From NCBI GenBank assembly GCA_025463765.1, contig JAODBC010000093.1, positions 1 through 64,000 on the forward strand: DNA of 64,000 nucleotides, written 5' to 3'. Positions within the stretch are counted from its first letter, which is position 1, and the number at the start of each line of letters is the position of its first letter. A program made the position numbers and the translations under genes. This document shows positions 8,699 through 17,403 of this stretch, in pieces. The stretch comes from Subtercola sp. (GTDB taxonomy: Bacteria > Actinomycetota > Actinomycetes > Actinomycetales > Microbacteriaceae). Under the pieces are notes generated by a model, which had not been told where the DNA came from, did no database searches, and worked only from the letters and a program-made list of their open reading frames with translations.

Positions 8699-10267
8699 GT
8701 GGGCCGCTATCTCAATCCGATTCTTGCCGGCTGTCATCCCGACCCGAGCCTGTGCCGGGTGGGCGATGAGTTCTACCTGGTCACCTCGACCTTCGAGTAC
8801 TTACCAGGGCTCCCGATTCACGTCTCGACGAATCTCGTCGATTGGGCTCCGCTCGGTCACGCCATCGAGCGACCGGGCCAACTCGACCTCGCCGGGCTGC
8901 CTGGTTCGTGCGGACTGTTCGCCCCGACCATCCGTCATGACGGCGAACGCTTCTTCGTCGTGTGCACCGTCGTCAGGCCCGACGACGGTTCGTGGGGTGG
9001 TCGCGCCGGCCATTTCGTCGTCACGGCTGTCGACGCGGCAGGCCCGTGGTCTGACCCGGTGTGGATCGACGGGGTCGGCGGGTTCGACCCCTCGCTCACC
9101 TTCGACAACGGCCGGGTCTGGCTGACCGGAACGCAGCCGGCTCCGCACCCGCAGTGGCCAGGGCAGACCGACGTCTGGCTGGTCGAGCTCGACGCCGATT
9201 CACTTCAGCCCCTCTCGACGCCCATCGTGCTCTGGCAGGGCGCGCTCGTCGGGGCGGTCTGGGCCGAGGGCCCGCACCTCCTCGCACGGCCGGGCGGCGG
9301 GTGGATGCTCGTGGCAGCCGAAGGCGGAACGGCCCGCGATCACGCGGTCTGTGTCGCCTACGCCGACCAGATCACGGGCCCGTACACCGGCGACCCGGCC
9401 AACCCCCGCCTCACCCACCGTGACCTCGGCCGGCAGACCGCCATCGCTTCGGTCGGCCACGCCGATCTCGTCGACGACACGAGCGGCCGAACATGGGCGA
9501 CGGTGCTCGCGACGCGGCCGACGGATGGTCGCGACGGGCTCCTCGGCCGGCAGACCTACCTCGTGCCGGTCGACTGGCAAGACCGGCGCCCCGTGTTCGC
9601 GAGCGGTGACGGGCGCGTGCACTTCGTCAACGAAGGGCCGGGGCTGCCCGACCAGGCACCGCTGCAGACGGTGTTCGACGACGACTTCGGGGGCCAGGTC
9701 GGCGGCGCCGGGCTCGATGCTGCGTGGAACGGGGTCGGGCGGCATCCCTCGTCGTTCGCCCATATCGGCGAGCGCCCCGGGCACGTGCGGCTGACCGCGG
9801 GTGCAGAACCGGGTTCGCTCGCCGCTCAGTCTTTTCTGGGCAGGCGCCTGCCAGCCGAGGATGTCGACGTCACGGCCGTCGTCGAGGTGCCCGCGGGCAA
9901 CACGGGCGTTCGCGGAGGCCTGCTGCTGAGAACGAGCGAGCTGGCGTTTCTCGAGGTCAGCATCGATGATTCGGGCGCTGTGCGTTGCCGTTCGGCTCGC
10001 GCGGGCGAAATCACGGCGCTAGCCGAACGATCCGGGGTCGCGGGCCGTCGCGTCGAGCTCGGCATCGAGGTTCGCGGCCTGTCCGTGCGTCTCACCGCCG
10101 ACGGGGCCACGCTCGCCGAAGCCGACCTCAGCGCGTTGGTGCCCGACCCCGCCCGCGGGTTCGTGGGCGTGTGGGTGGGGCCGTTCGCGGTCGGCGCCGA
10201 CGACGGCGGCTACATCGATGTCGACCGCGTCACCCTGACCGTGCATCCGGAGCCGCGACCCGTGTGA
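8699..10267 (+). CDS. Glycoside hydrolase family 43 (beta-xylosidase / arabinofuranosidase)
   Basis: A 522-residue inverting glycosidase. The five-bladed propeller shows the three expected acids: Asp15 in HPDPS (base), Asp130 in GGFDPS (pKa modulator) and Glu190 in AEGPH (acid). A C-terminal beta-sandwich of about 180 residues is typical of the XynB-like GH43 subgroup. The GTG start has a good AAAGGAG ribosome site 6 bases upstream and lies 16 bases after the lacI-type stop, so the two are probably co-transcribed. There is no signal peptide, so it acts on imported oligosaccharides. Xylose versus arabinose specificity cannot be read here. Confidence 0.9.
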   Translation: MGRYLNPILAGCHPDPSLCRVGDEFYLVTSTFEYLPGLPIHVSTNLVDWAPLGHAIERPGQLDLAGLPGSCGLFAPTIRHDGERFFVVCTVVRPDDGSWGGRAGHFVVTAVDAAGPWSDPVWIDGVGGFDPSLTFDNGRVWLTGTQPAPHPQWPGQTDVWLVELDADSLQPLSTPIVLWQGALVGAVWAEGPHLLARPGGGWMLVAAEGGTARDHAVCVAYADQITGPYTGDPANPRLTHRDLGRQTAIASVGHADLVDDTSGRTWATVLATRPTDGRDGLLGRQTYLVPVDWQDRRPVFASGDGRVHFVNEGPGLPDQAPLQTVFDDDFGGQVGGAGLDAAWNGVGRHPSSFAHIGERPGHVRLTAGAEPGSLAAQSFLGRRLPAEDVDVTAVVEVPAGNTGVRGGLLLRTSELAFLEVSIDDSGAVRCRSARAGEITALAERSGVAGRRVELGIEVRGLSVRLTADGATLAEADLSALVPDPARGFVGVWVGPFAVGADDGGYIDVDRVTLTVHPEPRPV

Positions 10268-10427
10268 GGCAGGCGTGGGTTGGCTATCGCCGCCACGAAT
10301 ACTTCACATCACAGAATCGCGCTTCGTGGAAGGTCGCGAGCCCGGGACGATTGTCGCAATCGGCTTTTGCCGACCTGTGAACCCCGTCGATCGACAACGA
10401 CCGACCGCGATGCAAAGGTGCCCGCGA

Positions 10428-11741
10428 ATGACCACTAACCCTCCGCCCGTTTCCCTATCCGAGCCATCCGGTGCCCCACGAGAGGCCGGATCGTCCATCA
10501 CGCGGTCCTGGCCGAACCCGAAAGGCGGGTTCCTCGTATTCCTCGGCATAGCGTCGATAACCGCCGCCATGGCCGAGCTCGTGCCGCTCGTGCTCACGAT
10601 CGCCATCAAGGCTCAGAGCATCGACTCCGCCCACGCGGCGACCCTGCTGTCGGTGGCGATCGCCGTGAGTGCTTTGCTTTCGCTCATCGCGTATCCGTTG
10701 TTCGGGCGCATCAGCGATCGAACAACATCACGGTTCGGACGCCGCCGCCCGTTCCTCATGCTCGGCGCCATTCTCATCGCCGTAGGTGCCGTCGTGTTGT
10801 TGAACGCGAGTTCTCTCGCGCTGCTGACCCTCGCGACGACTCTCACTCTTGTCGGCTTCAGTGCGGCGACCGTGGCCGTTACCTCTTTGATCCCCGACCA
10901 ACTGTCGCCCGATCGCCGCGGCGGCGCTTCAGCAGTCGTCGGAATCAGCTTGCCCGTTGGCGCGGTTGTCGGTCTGTTCGTGGCACAGCTCGTGGCGACT
11001 TCGTTGGCCGCGATGATTTTGCTGCCCGCCGCGTTCGCGTTCGTTGGGCTCCTGTTGCTCGTACTGCGAGTGAAAGATCGTCGCCTCACGAAGCAGGAAC
11101 GCCCGCCGTTCGGCTTCATCTCGTTCGTCTCAACGTTCTGGGTGAACCCTGTCAAGAATCCGAATTACGCCTGGGCATGGTTCAGCCGGCTTTTGCTTTT
11201 CTTCGGCGTCGCCTCCGTAAACGCCTACCAGTTCTTCTATCTCGCGGCGGTTCTCCACCTCGCACCCTCGGCTGTAGCACAAGGCGTCTTCCTGTCGACC
11301 CTCGCCCTAACGGTTGCCGCCTTGATTTTCGCCCCGATCGCGGCGAAGCTCTCGGACCGCATCGGACGACGTAAGCCGTTCGTGATTTTTTCGTCCATTG
11401 TCTACGGCATCGGACTCATCGTGGCCGCGTCGGCCAACAGCTTTCCCGTCTTCATCGGCGCGATGGCGATCATGGGTGTCGGACAGGGCGTGTACATGGC
11501 GGTCGACCTGGCGCTTGTGACCCAGATCCTGCCCGATCCCGATAACGCCGGTAAAGACCTCGGAGTCATGAACCTCGCCAACTCGCTGCCGCAGTCCCTC
11601 GTGCCGGCTCTCGCCCCCGCAATTCTCCTTATCGGCGCCACCACCGCGTTCCCCCAGAACTACGCAGCGCTGTTCATTACCGGAGCGATTGCGGCAATCG
11701 TCGGAGGCATTCTGATCATCCCAATCCGTGGGGTGCGGTGA
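10428..11741 (+). CDS. MFS transporter
   Basis: A 437-residue, 12-helix major facilitator carrier. The loop-2 signature SDRTTSRFGRRRPF and its repeat in the second half, SDRIGRRKPF, support the family. ATG 10428 is chosen because an AAAGG ribosome site lies about 9 bases upstream. The frame is open back to 10275, but that part has no membrane-protein character. The 160-base gap after the GH43 gene shows no clear terminator. Given the neighbours it may carry a sugar or glycoside, but the family is too broad to be sure. Confidence 0.8.
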   Translation: MTTNPPPVSLSEPSGAPREAGSSITRSWPNPKGGFLVFLGIASITAAMAELVPLVLTIAIKAQSIDSAHAATLLSVAIAVSALLSLIAYPLFGRISDRTTSRFGRRRPFLMLGAILIAVGAVVLLNASSLALLTLATTLTLVGFSAATVAVTSLIPDQLSPDRRGGASAVVGISLPVGAVVGLFVAQLVATSLAAMILLPAAFAFVGLLLLVLRVKDRRLTKQERPPFGFISFVSTFWVNPVKNPNYAWAWFSRLLLFFGVASVNAYQFFYLAAVLHLAPSAVAQGVFLSTLALTVAALIFAPIAAKLSDRIGRRKPFVIFSSIVYGIGLIVAASANSFPVFIGAMAIMGVGQGVYMAVDLALVTQILPDPDNAGKDLGVMNLANSLPQSLVPALAPAILLIGATTAFPQNYAALFITGAIAAIVGGILIIPIRGVR

Positions 11742-11793
11742 GCGCGGCCTGAAACACGGCCGCCCGCAGTCGTGCACGCGGACTCGAGCGCGA

Positions 11794-12765
11794 TCATCCG
11801 TGCACGACGGTCTGGTCGAGCGTTCCGAAGACCGACCCGCCACCGGGGAGGTGCGCCTGCATCGTTACGGTGTCACCGAACCGCATGAATTCGGTAGTGG
11901 CGCTGCCGGTGTCGACGAACTCGACCATGCGTCGCTCGGTGATGCACGAGGAGCCGACCGTGCGGTACGTGTCGTTCGAGACGGTTCCCGACCCGAGGAT
12001 CGTGCCCGCGACGAGGTCACGGGTGCGCGCCGCGTGGGCCACGAGGTCGGCGAAGCCCCACGACATCGCGCCGCCGTTCGCGTGTCCGAACGGTTGGCCG
12101 TTTCGCGCCACCTCCATGTCGAGGTGAACACGCGAGCCGCGCCAGTACTCCCCGAGCTCGTCGGGCGTGACGGCGACCGGCGCCGTCGACGACGCGGGTT
12201 TCGCCTGCACGAAGCCGAAGGATCGCTTCATCTCGGCGGGACCGAAGGCGCGCAGCGACCAGTCGTTGATGATCACCACGAGGCGGATGTGCTTCTCCGC
12301 CTCCGCGGCGCTGACGCCGCGCGGTACCGCCGAGACGATCACGCCGAACTCGGCCTCGAAGTCGATGTCGTCGGCTTCGTCGACGAACGACACCTCCCCG
12401 TGGGAGGGGTGGAACCGGTCCGACATGCCCTGGTACATGAGCGGCTGGTCGTTGGGCAGCGGCTCGATACCGAACGCGATCGACATGAGGTCGCCGTGCG
12501 AGGTGAACGCCGAGCCGTCGAGCCACTGCCAGGCACGCGGCAGTACGGCGAGCAGCTCCGTCGGGTCGTAGGAACGAATGTCGGCCGCCTTGCCGCTCTC
12601 CAATGCCTCCGCTCGGCCCCGCAGGGCTGGCTCCACCTCATCCCACCGCTCGAGCGCAGTCTGCATGGTGGGCGCGATGTCGGCGACCTCGACGACGCGC
12701 TCGAGAGCGCGGTCGACGAGCGCCAGCCGTCCGTCCGGTCCGCCGGCCAGTGTCACGAGTTTCAT
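11794..12765 (-). CDS. Fumarylacetoacetate hydrolase-family protein (long form)
   Basis: A 323-residue protein of the FAH fold, which cleaves or hydrates C-C bonds in ring-fission products using a divalent metal. The DIDFEAEFGVIVSAVPRG segment (about 134-150) carries the acidic metal ligands, and FGPAEMKRSFGFVQAKPA follows. The order matches the FAH subgroup in which a small N-terminal domain precedes the catalytic domain. ATG 12765 has a GGAGAAGGAG ribosome site. It is the most downstream gene of the minus-strand SDR/FAD-monooxygenase/dioxygenase group, which points to hydrolysis of an extradiol ring-cleavage product. Confidence 0.88.
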   Translation of the reverse strand: MKLVTLAGGPDGRLALVDRALERVVEVADIAPTMQTALERWDEVEPALRGRAEALESGKAADIRSYDPTELLAVLPRAWQWLDGSAFTSHGDLMSIAFGIEPLPNDQPLMYQGMSDRFHPSHGEVSFVDEADDIDFEAEFGVIVSAVPRGVSAAEAEKHIRLVVIINDWSLRAFGPAEMKRSFGFVQAKPASSTAPVAVTPDELGEYWRGSRVHLDMEVARNGQPFGHANGGAMSWGFADLVAHAARTRDLVAGTILGSGTVSNDTYRTVGSSCITERRMVEFVDTGSATTEFMRFGDTVTMQAHLPGGGSVFGTLDQTVVHG

Positions 12766-12842
12766 CGGGTCTCCTTCTCCGTCGGCCGACGGATCACGCC
12801 GACACTTCCATTGCGGTGCGCACGATGCTGTCCTCTCGGGGG

Positions 12843-13634
12843 TTATGGCCGACCGGCTGCCGCGGCAGCGATGGAATCGGACATGTACTTGATTCCCGAC
12901 GACGACGTATACCCACCGTCGATCGGGATCTCCGCGCCGGAGATGTAAGACGCGGCATCCGATAACAGGAACGCGACGACGGCGGCCACCTCCTCCGGCT
13001 GCGCGGTTCGCTCGAGTGGGGTCAGCGCGAGCTGGGCGTCGCGCATTGCAGCGGGCGCCTTCGCCATGGCTGCGGTTTCGATGTAGCCCGGATGCACGAT
13101 GTTGGTACGGATGCCCCGCGCCCCGAACTCCGTTGTCGCCACACCGCTCAGACCGCGAAGGCCCCACTTGCTGGCGGTGTAGGCGACAGTGTGGTGTGGG
13201 GTCAGGCCGGCAGCGGACCCCACATTCACTATCGAGGAGCCCGACATCATCACCGGCGTGAGCGTCTTCATGCCCAGCATGGGACCGGTGAGGTTGATCG
13301 CGAGCACGCGGTTCCAGTCGTCGAGTTCGATCTCGCCGAGACGTGCGCGGAACGGTACCCCGGCGTTGTTGACGAGGCCGTCGAGCCGTTCGGGGAAGAG
13401 CCAGTCACGCAGATCTCGCCAGTCCCCCTCAGATGTGACATCTAGCCGGCGGTAGACGATCGGTGCATCGAAGAGCCCGGCGGGAGCCCGATCGAGGATG
13501 TCGGTGGCGATCGGGAACGCGCCGCTCGCGGCGAGCACGCGGCACAGGGCCGCACCCTGCCCTCCGGCAGCGCCCGTCACGACTATCGTCTTTCCGGCGA
13601 GACCGGGAAGAGCCAGGACCTCTTCACTCGCCAC
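12843..13634 (-). CDS. Short-chain dehydrogenase/reductase
   Basis: A 263-residue NAD(P)-dependent oxidoreductase. TGAAGGQG (residues 20-27) is the cofactor loop, NNAG follows in LVNNAGVPF, and the catalytic Ser/Tyr/Lys lie in NVGSAAG and AYTASK. The C-terminal SGAEIPIDGGYTSS is a typical SDR end. The GTG start overlaps the preceding small gene by 11 bases. It probably oxidises or reduces an alcohol or ketone in the aromatic-type pathway around it. Confidence 0.88.
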   Translation of the reverse strand: MASEEVLALPGLAGKTIVVTGAAGGQGAALCRVLAASGAFPIATDILDRAPAGLFDAPIVYRRLDVTSEGDWRDLRDWLFPERLDGLVNNAGVPFRARLGEIELDDWNRVLAINLTGPMLGMKTLTPVMMSGSSIVNVGSAAGLTPHHTVAYTASKWGLRGLSGVATTEFGARGIRTNIVHPGYIETAAMAKAPAAMRDAQLALTPLERTAQPEEVAAVVAFLLSDAASYISGAEIPIDGGYTSSSGIKYMSDSIAAAAAGRP

Positions 13635-13878
13635 GGCGCATGATCCGCTCGGTCACGTGGGAGGGGAGTGAATCGAGAAGCTCGGCCGAGAAACGGCCGC
13701 CGACGAGAACGAAAGCGACGCGGCAGTAGAACTCCAGCGGACCGACATCCTCTCCCCGAGCGAGCCGCGCCATCACCGGAGCGCAGGCCCGGTCGACTTC
13801 GTCGATGAGTCCTCCGCCATTGAGCGCGCCCAGCACCGAGAGGTTCCACAGGTAGCGGTCGTCGAAATAGCTGAACAT
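13624..13878 (-). CDS. Small protein like the N-terminal segment of FrsA-type alpha/beta hydrolases
   Basis: An 84-residue frame starting MFSYFDDRYLWNLSVLGALN, 6 bases after the FAD monooxygenase stop and overlapping the SDR start, so it sits inside the operon. The beginning, and the later EVDRACAPVMARL, resemble from memory the helical N-terminal region of 2,6-dihydroxypseudooxynicotine-type hydrolases. No catalytic domain follows. It may be a truncated remnant or a free-standing small partner protein. The coding frame has GC-rich third positions, and its fit between two genes argues that it is translated. Confidence 0.6.
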   Translation of the reverse strand: MFSYFDDRYLWNLSVLGALNGGGLIDEVDRACAPVMARLARGEDVGPLEFYCRVAFVLVGGRFSAELLDSLPSHVTERIMRRGE

Positions 13879-13884
13879 GTCGGC

Positions 13885-15126
13885 TCAGGCAGCCGCGCCG
13901 GTCGTCGCACGGAACGCGGCCTCGGCGACATCGATCTCGTCCATCTGCTTGAGGATCTCGACCGGCGTGGATTCGCCAATCATCTTCTGCAGGAATGGGG
14001 TGTAGTCGAAGACGAAATCTCGGATCGGGCGCAGCGGCGCCGGGGTGTAGTGAAAGATCCGGCCGAGGCGGTACGCCATCTGCGACTGGAACGCGGTGTG
14101 CGGCTTGCGCGGCTCCTCGAACTCTTGCAGCGCGGTGCGCACGGTGTCGTAATCCGACAGGTCGAGTCCGGCCAGCTTCCGCCCGAGGTAATACCCATCC
14201 TCCGTGGCCATTCCCGCTCCGTACGCGGCGTACGGCGACGTCGAGTGGGCAGCGTCACCGATCAGGGTCACCCTGCCCTTCGACCACTGCTTCAGAGGCG
14301 GGCGATCACGGATTTGCCACTTCTGGGTGTTCTCCGGCTTCGACGCGGCAATCAGCTCGGGGAGCGGGCTCCCGAAGTTGTGCGCGCGCTTCTTCGCCTC
14401 TTCGCGGATGTCGCCGGTGAACTCCTGCGTGCCGGGGAACGGCGAGAGAACCCACCACTGATACCCGCTCATGCCCGCCTCGCGGATGCCCGTCCAGCTC
14501 GCCTGAACGGTGCGATCGTGCGACACGACGCTCCGGTTGTGGTCGGCTTCTGCTACCTCCACGTACGAGAGACCGCCGAGCACGAGCAGGTTGTGATCAC
14601 GCTTGGGCGAGTCCCCCCATAGGCACTTTCGCACGAACGAATCGACGCCGTCCGCCCCGACCAGGATGTCGGCGTCATAAGTCGAGCCGTCGACGAAAGA
14701 CAGGTGCACGCCCATGGCATCCTCGGTGAAGCCGGTCATCTGCATGCCTGTGCGCAAGGACCCCTCGGGGAGCGCCGCGTGCAGCCGACGGAACAGGTTG
14801 GGACGGGTGAGCCCGAGGAATCCGCCACCCCACTCGCGCACAATGTCCTCGGGCAGGTTCACGATGGCGCGAAGCCTGCCGTCTGCCCGGTGGAATTCCG
14901 ACAGGGTCGGCGCGCCGAGGTCGACGATGTCGACTCCCATGAGGCCGAGGGCCTTCACGGGGGGCGGCCACAGGTTCAGGATATTCCCCGCCGGCTTCAC
15001 TACTTTGTAGCGCTCGAAGATCACCACTTCGTGGCCTGCCTGGGCGATCGAGATGGCGGCCGCCATCCCTGCCGGACCGGCGCCGATGATGGCGACGCGG
15101 CCGGGTGTTGTCGTGCTGCTTGTCAT
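13885..15126 (-). CDS. FAD-dependent aromatic hydroxylase (group A flavin monooxygenase), copy 1
   Basis: A 413-residue protein. The FAD-binding Rossmann motif is GAGPAGMAAA (about 16-25), DG is in VGADGVDSF, and GDAAHSTSPYAAYGAG is the second FAD/ribityl motif, as in p-hydroxybenzoate hydroxylase relatives. Such enzymes hydroxylate aromatic or pyridine rings with NAD(P)H and O2. ATG 15126 follows a GAGGAG ribosome site. It is clearly paralogous to the monooxygenase at 18533-19747, sharing NLWPPPVKAL versus NLWTPAVKAL and the PIRDF and FLQKM tails. It lies between an extradiol dioxygenase and an SDR, consistent with preparing a diol for ring cleavage. Confidence 0.9.
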   Translation of the reverse strand: MTSSTTTPGRVAIIGAGPAGMAAAISIAQAGHEVVIFERYKVVKPAGNILNLWPPPVKALGLMGVDIVDLGAPTLSEFHRADGRLRAIVNLPEDIVREWGGGFLGLTRPNLFRRLHAALPEGSLRTGMQMTGFTEDAMGVHLSFVDGSTYDADILVGADGVDSFVRKCLWGDSPKRDHNLLVLGGLSYVEVAEADHNRSVVSHDRTVQASWTGIREAGMSGYQWWVLSPFPGTQEFTGDIREEAKKRAHNFGSPLPELIAASKPENTQKWQIRDRPPLKQWSKGRVTLIGDAAHSTSPYAAYGAGMATEDGYYLGRKLAGLDLSDYDTVRTALQEFEEPRKPHTAFQSQMAYRLGRIFHYTPAPLRPIRDFVFDYTPFLQKMIGESTPVEILKQMDEIDVAEAAFRATTGAAA

Positions 15127-15179
15127 CGTGCTACTCCTCGTTGAGTACTACGGCTGAAACTATGGACGATGCTTGGGTG

Positions 15180-16205
15180 TCAGCCGCGACCCTGCTTGGC
15201 GTAGGGGTTGATGAGCTCCAGCTCCTCCTCGGTACCAGGTAGCACACCCTCTTCGGTGGCGGTGGGGCGTCCGTCGGAGGGGAAGGACTCTGTCATCGAC
15301 ATGGGCATCGCGCCATTACGGAACATGTTGCTCGAACCCTGCTCCGGGGTCCAGTTGCGTGGCTCCCAGTCGGGGTCGTAGTTGCGGTAGCCCATCGTGT
15401 TCATCTCGACGCGCATGCCGCTCGGCTCGCGGAAGTAGAGGAAATTCGCCTCACCGATGCCGTGCACTGACGGCCCGTACTCGATCGGGTAACCGTTCTC
15501 GAGCATCAGGTCCGCCGCGCGGAAGAGGTAGTCGCGCGACTCGAGCCAGAACGAGAAGTGGTTGATGCGGCCTTTGATGGGCGACGAGTCGAGAACGACG
15601 GCAAGGTCGTGCGATGACTCGTTGGTGGTGAGCACACTGAACACGCTGAGGTTGGCGTGCTCGATGATCGTGTGCGCCATGATCCGGAAGCCGAGCACCT
15701 CGGAGTGCCAGGCGGCGAAGGCCTCGACATCCGACGCGGCGACCGTTACGTGGTCGAGCTGGCGCGGAGCGGTACCCGCCATGTCGCGACGGGCAGGACG
15801 GTCCGGGTAGATCGAAGCGGTGCCGGCAGCAGCGACGTACTTCTCGACGTTCCAGAACAGGTCGACCGCGTGGCCCCACGGGTTTATGAACGAGTACAGG
15901 CGACCGATACCGAACCTGTCCTCACTCCACATGCCGATGACCCCGGTCGCCTCGACGCGTCCGACAGCGGTCTCGAGAGCCTCCGGACTCGCCGCGCGCC
16001 AGGCCATGCTGACGAGAGCGGGCTGGTCGGAGGGAACGAGCACGAGGCTGTACAGGTATGGGTCACCCCAGGCACGCAGGTACGAGCCGGTTTCGTCACG
16101 CTTGACCTCAGTCAGGCCGAGGCGTTCCTGGTAAAAGCGGGCTGAGGCGTCGACGTCGTTGGTGGCGATCCGCACATGGGCCAGGTGGGCAAGCAAGTTG
16201 ATCAT
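15180..16205 (-). CDS. VOC-family extradiol ring-cleavage dioxygenase (type I)
   Basis: A 341-residue protein with two vicinal-oxygen-chelate domains (about 5-120 and 148-265) and a 70-residue C-terminal tail. The second domain shows the Fe(II) triad: His in QLDHVTVA, His in RINHFSFW and Glu in GMRVEMN. This is the layout of type I catechol 2,3-dioxygenases and biphenyl-diol dioxygenases. ATG 16205 follows GGAGGA. The gene starts the monooxygenase/SDR/FAH run, and its likely job is meta-cleavage of a dihydroxylated ring. The tail after residue 275 is longer than usual for the family and is unexplained. Confidence 0.88.
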   Translation of the reverse strand: MINLLAHLAHVRIATNDVDASARFYQERLGLTEVKRDETGSYLRAWGDPYLYSLVLVPSDQPALVSMAWRAASPEALETAVGRVEATGVIGMWSEDRFGIGRLYSFINPWGHAVDLFWNVEKYVAAAGTASIYPDRPARRDMAGTAPRQLDHVTVAASDVEAFAAWHSEVLGFRIMAHTIIEHANLSVFSVLTTNESSHDLAVVLDSSPIKGRINHFSFWLESRDYLFRAADLMLENGYPIEYGPSVHGIGEANFLYFREPSGMRVEMNTMGYRNYDPDWEPRNWTPEQGSSNMFRNGAMPMSMTESFPSDGRPTATEEGVLPGTEEELELINPYAKQGRG

Positions 16206-16321
16206 CGTCGATCCTCCGGGTATGCGGCGCGTTCACGCGCCGGGTAGCTGGTGAGGATCAGTGTGCGCTCCACCTGAGCTATCTGGAAGACCGAATCCTT
16301 GATAGATGCAATAACGGCTGT

Positions 16322-17263
16322 CTATACATTGGGAGGCGGCGCTGGGGTGAGCCGCGCCTCCTCGACGGCGGCGCGCAACTGCTCGCGGAACCAGAGGTGT
16401 TCGGGGTCGTGGCTGTGCACCGCGCTCCACCAGAACGTCTCCAGGAAGGGCACCGCGTCGAACGGACACTCGAACACGCGCAGCGCCCCCGACTGCTCGA
16501 GCCGCCGCGCGTAGCTGTAGGGCAGAAAAGCGATTCGGTCGGTTCCCGCGATCATCTCGGGGGTGGCCAGAAAGCTCGGCACACCGATCTCAACGAGGGG
16601 TTCGATGCCGAGCATGCGCATTTGACGTTCGGGAGGCGTCATCTGGTCGCGCGAACTGAACGTCGACACCCACGGCAGCGTCGAGAGCATCTCGAAGGTG
16701 AGCCCGTCGCGCGCGACCTCGTTCGTGGGCGAGGTGACGCAGACCCACCGATCGACGAAGACGTCCTGGTACTCGTCTCCCATCACCGAGATGTAGCCAT
16801 GGGGCAGAAGGGCTCCGGTGACATCCCGCAGCGAGTCGGGTGCGCGATGCACGATGTCGACGGTGATGTTCTCAAACCTCAGGCTGACGTGCGGTGCCGA
16901 CCGGCGCATGACGCTAGCGAGACTGCCCCCGAGCACCGCCATCGAATAGTCGGATGTCGCGACCGTGTAGACGTGGGTGCTTGTCTCAGGGTCGAAGTCC
17001 TGTGCCGTGAACAGGCGCTCGACGCTGAGCTCGGCCGAATAGACGCGAGCAAGCAGCTGCACCCCGAGTGGCGTGAGCTTGTACTCGTAGCGGTTGCCCG
17101 AGCGCACCAGCAGCTGGTCGTTGAAGTGAATCCGCAACCTCGAGAGGCTCGCTGACAGCGCCGGTTGGCTCATGTGTATTCGTTCAGCCGCCTTGCTGAC
17201 ACTGCGCTCCTCCAGAAGCGCACGCAGTGGGGGAATGAGGTTGAGATCTATCGAACGGGGCAT
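16322..17263 (-). CDS. LysR-family transcriptional regulator
   Basis: A 313-residue regulator. The winged HTH is at about 15-45 (SVSKAAERIHMSQPALSASL), followed by a LysR substrate-binding domain. The N-terminus and the way the effector domain begins resemble the NodD/NahR/SyrM-like group that controls aromatic catabolism. It lies upstream of the dioxygenase on the same strand and is divergent from the FAH-fold gene at 17404. A T-N11-A box lies in the divergent gap. A ligand related to the pathway substrate is likely. Confidence 0.9.
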   Translation of the reverse strand: MPRSIDLNLIPPLRALLEERSVSKAAERIHMSQPALSASLSRLRIHFNDQLLVRSGNRYEYKLTPLGVQLLARVYSAELSVERLFTAQDFDPETSTHVYTVATSDYSMAVLGGSLASVMRRSAPHVSLRFENITVDIVHRAPDSLRDVTGALLPHGYISVMGDEYQDVFVDRWVCVTSPTNEVARDGLTFEMLSTLPWVSTFSSRDQMTPPERQMRMLGIEPLVEIGVPSFLATPEMIAGTDRIAFLPYSYARRLEQSGALRVFECPFDAVPFLETFWWSAVHSHDPEHLWFREQLRAAVEEARLTPAPPPNV

Positions 17264-17297
17264 GTGGGGAACGTATCAGCACGACGGATGGATGAGA

Positions 17298-17310
17298 TAG
17301 CAATATTGGA
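17298..17310. promoter_or_regulatory. T-N11-A LysR-type box
   Basis: The sequence TAGCAATATTGGA fits the T-N11-A pattern bound by LysR regulators and has a palindromic core CAATATTG (17301-17308). It lies between the divergent lysR-type gene (start 17263) and the FAH gene (start 17404). A related word, ATAGATGCAATAACGG, occurs near 16304 upstream of the dioxygenase gene. Control of both promoters by the LysR protein is inferred. Confidence 0.4.
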
Positions 17311-17403
17311 TTTGCCGATCGATGTGGGCCTTGCGAGAGTGGTTACGGAGAGCATGTCAGCGCTCCAGTGAAACTACCCGCAGCCAATGGAGGCGACGCG
17401 AGA

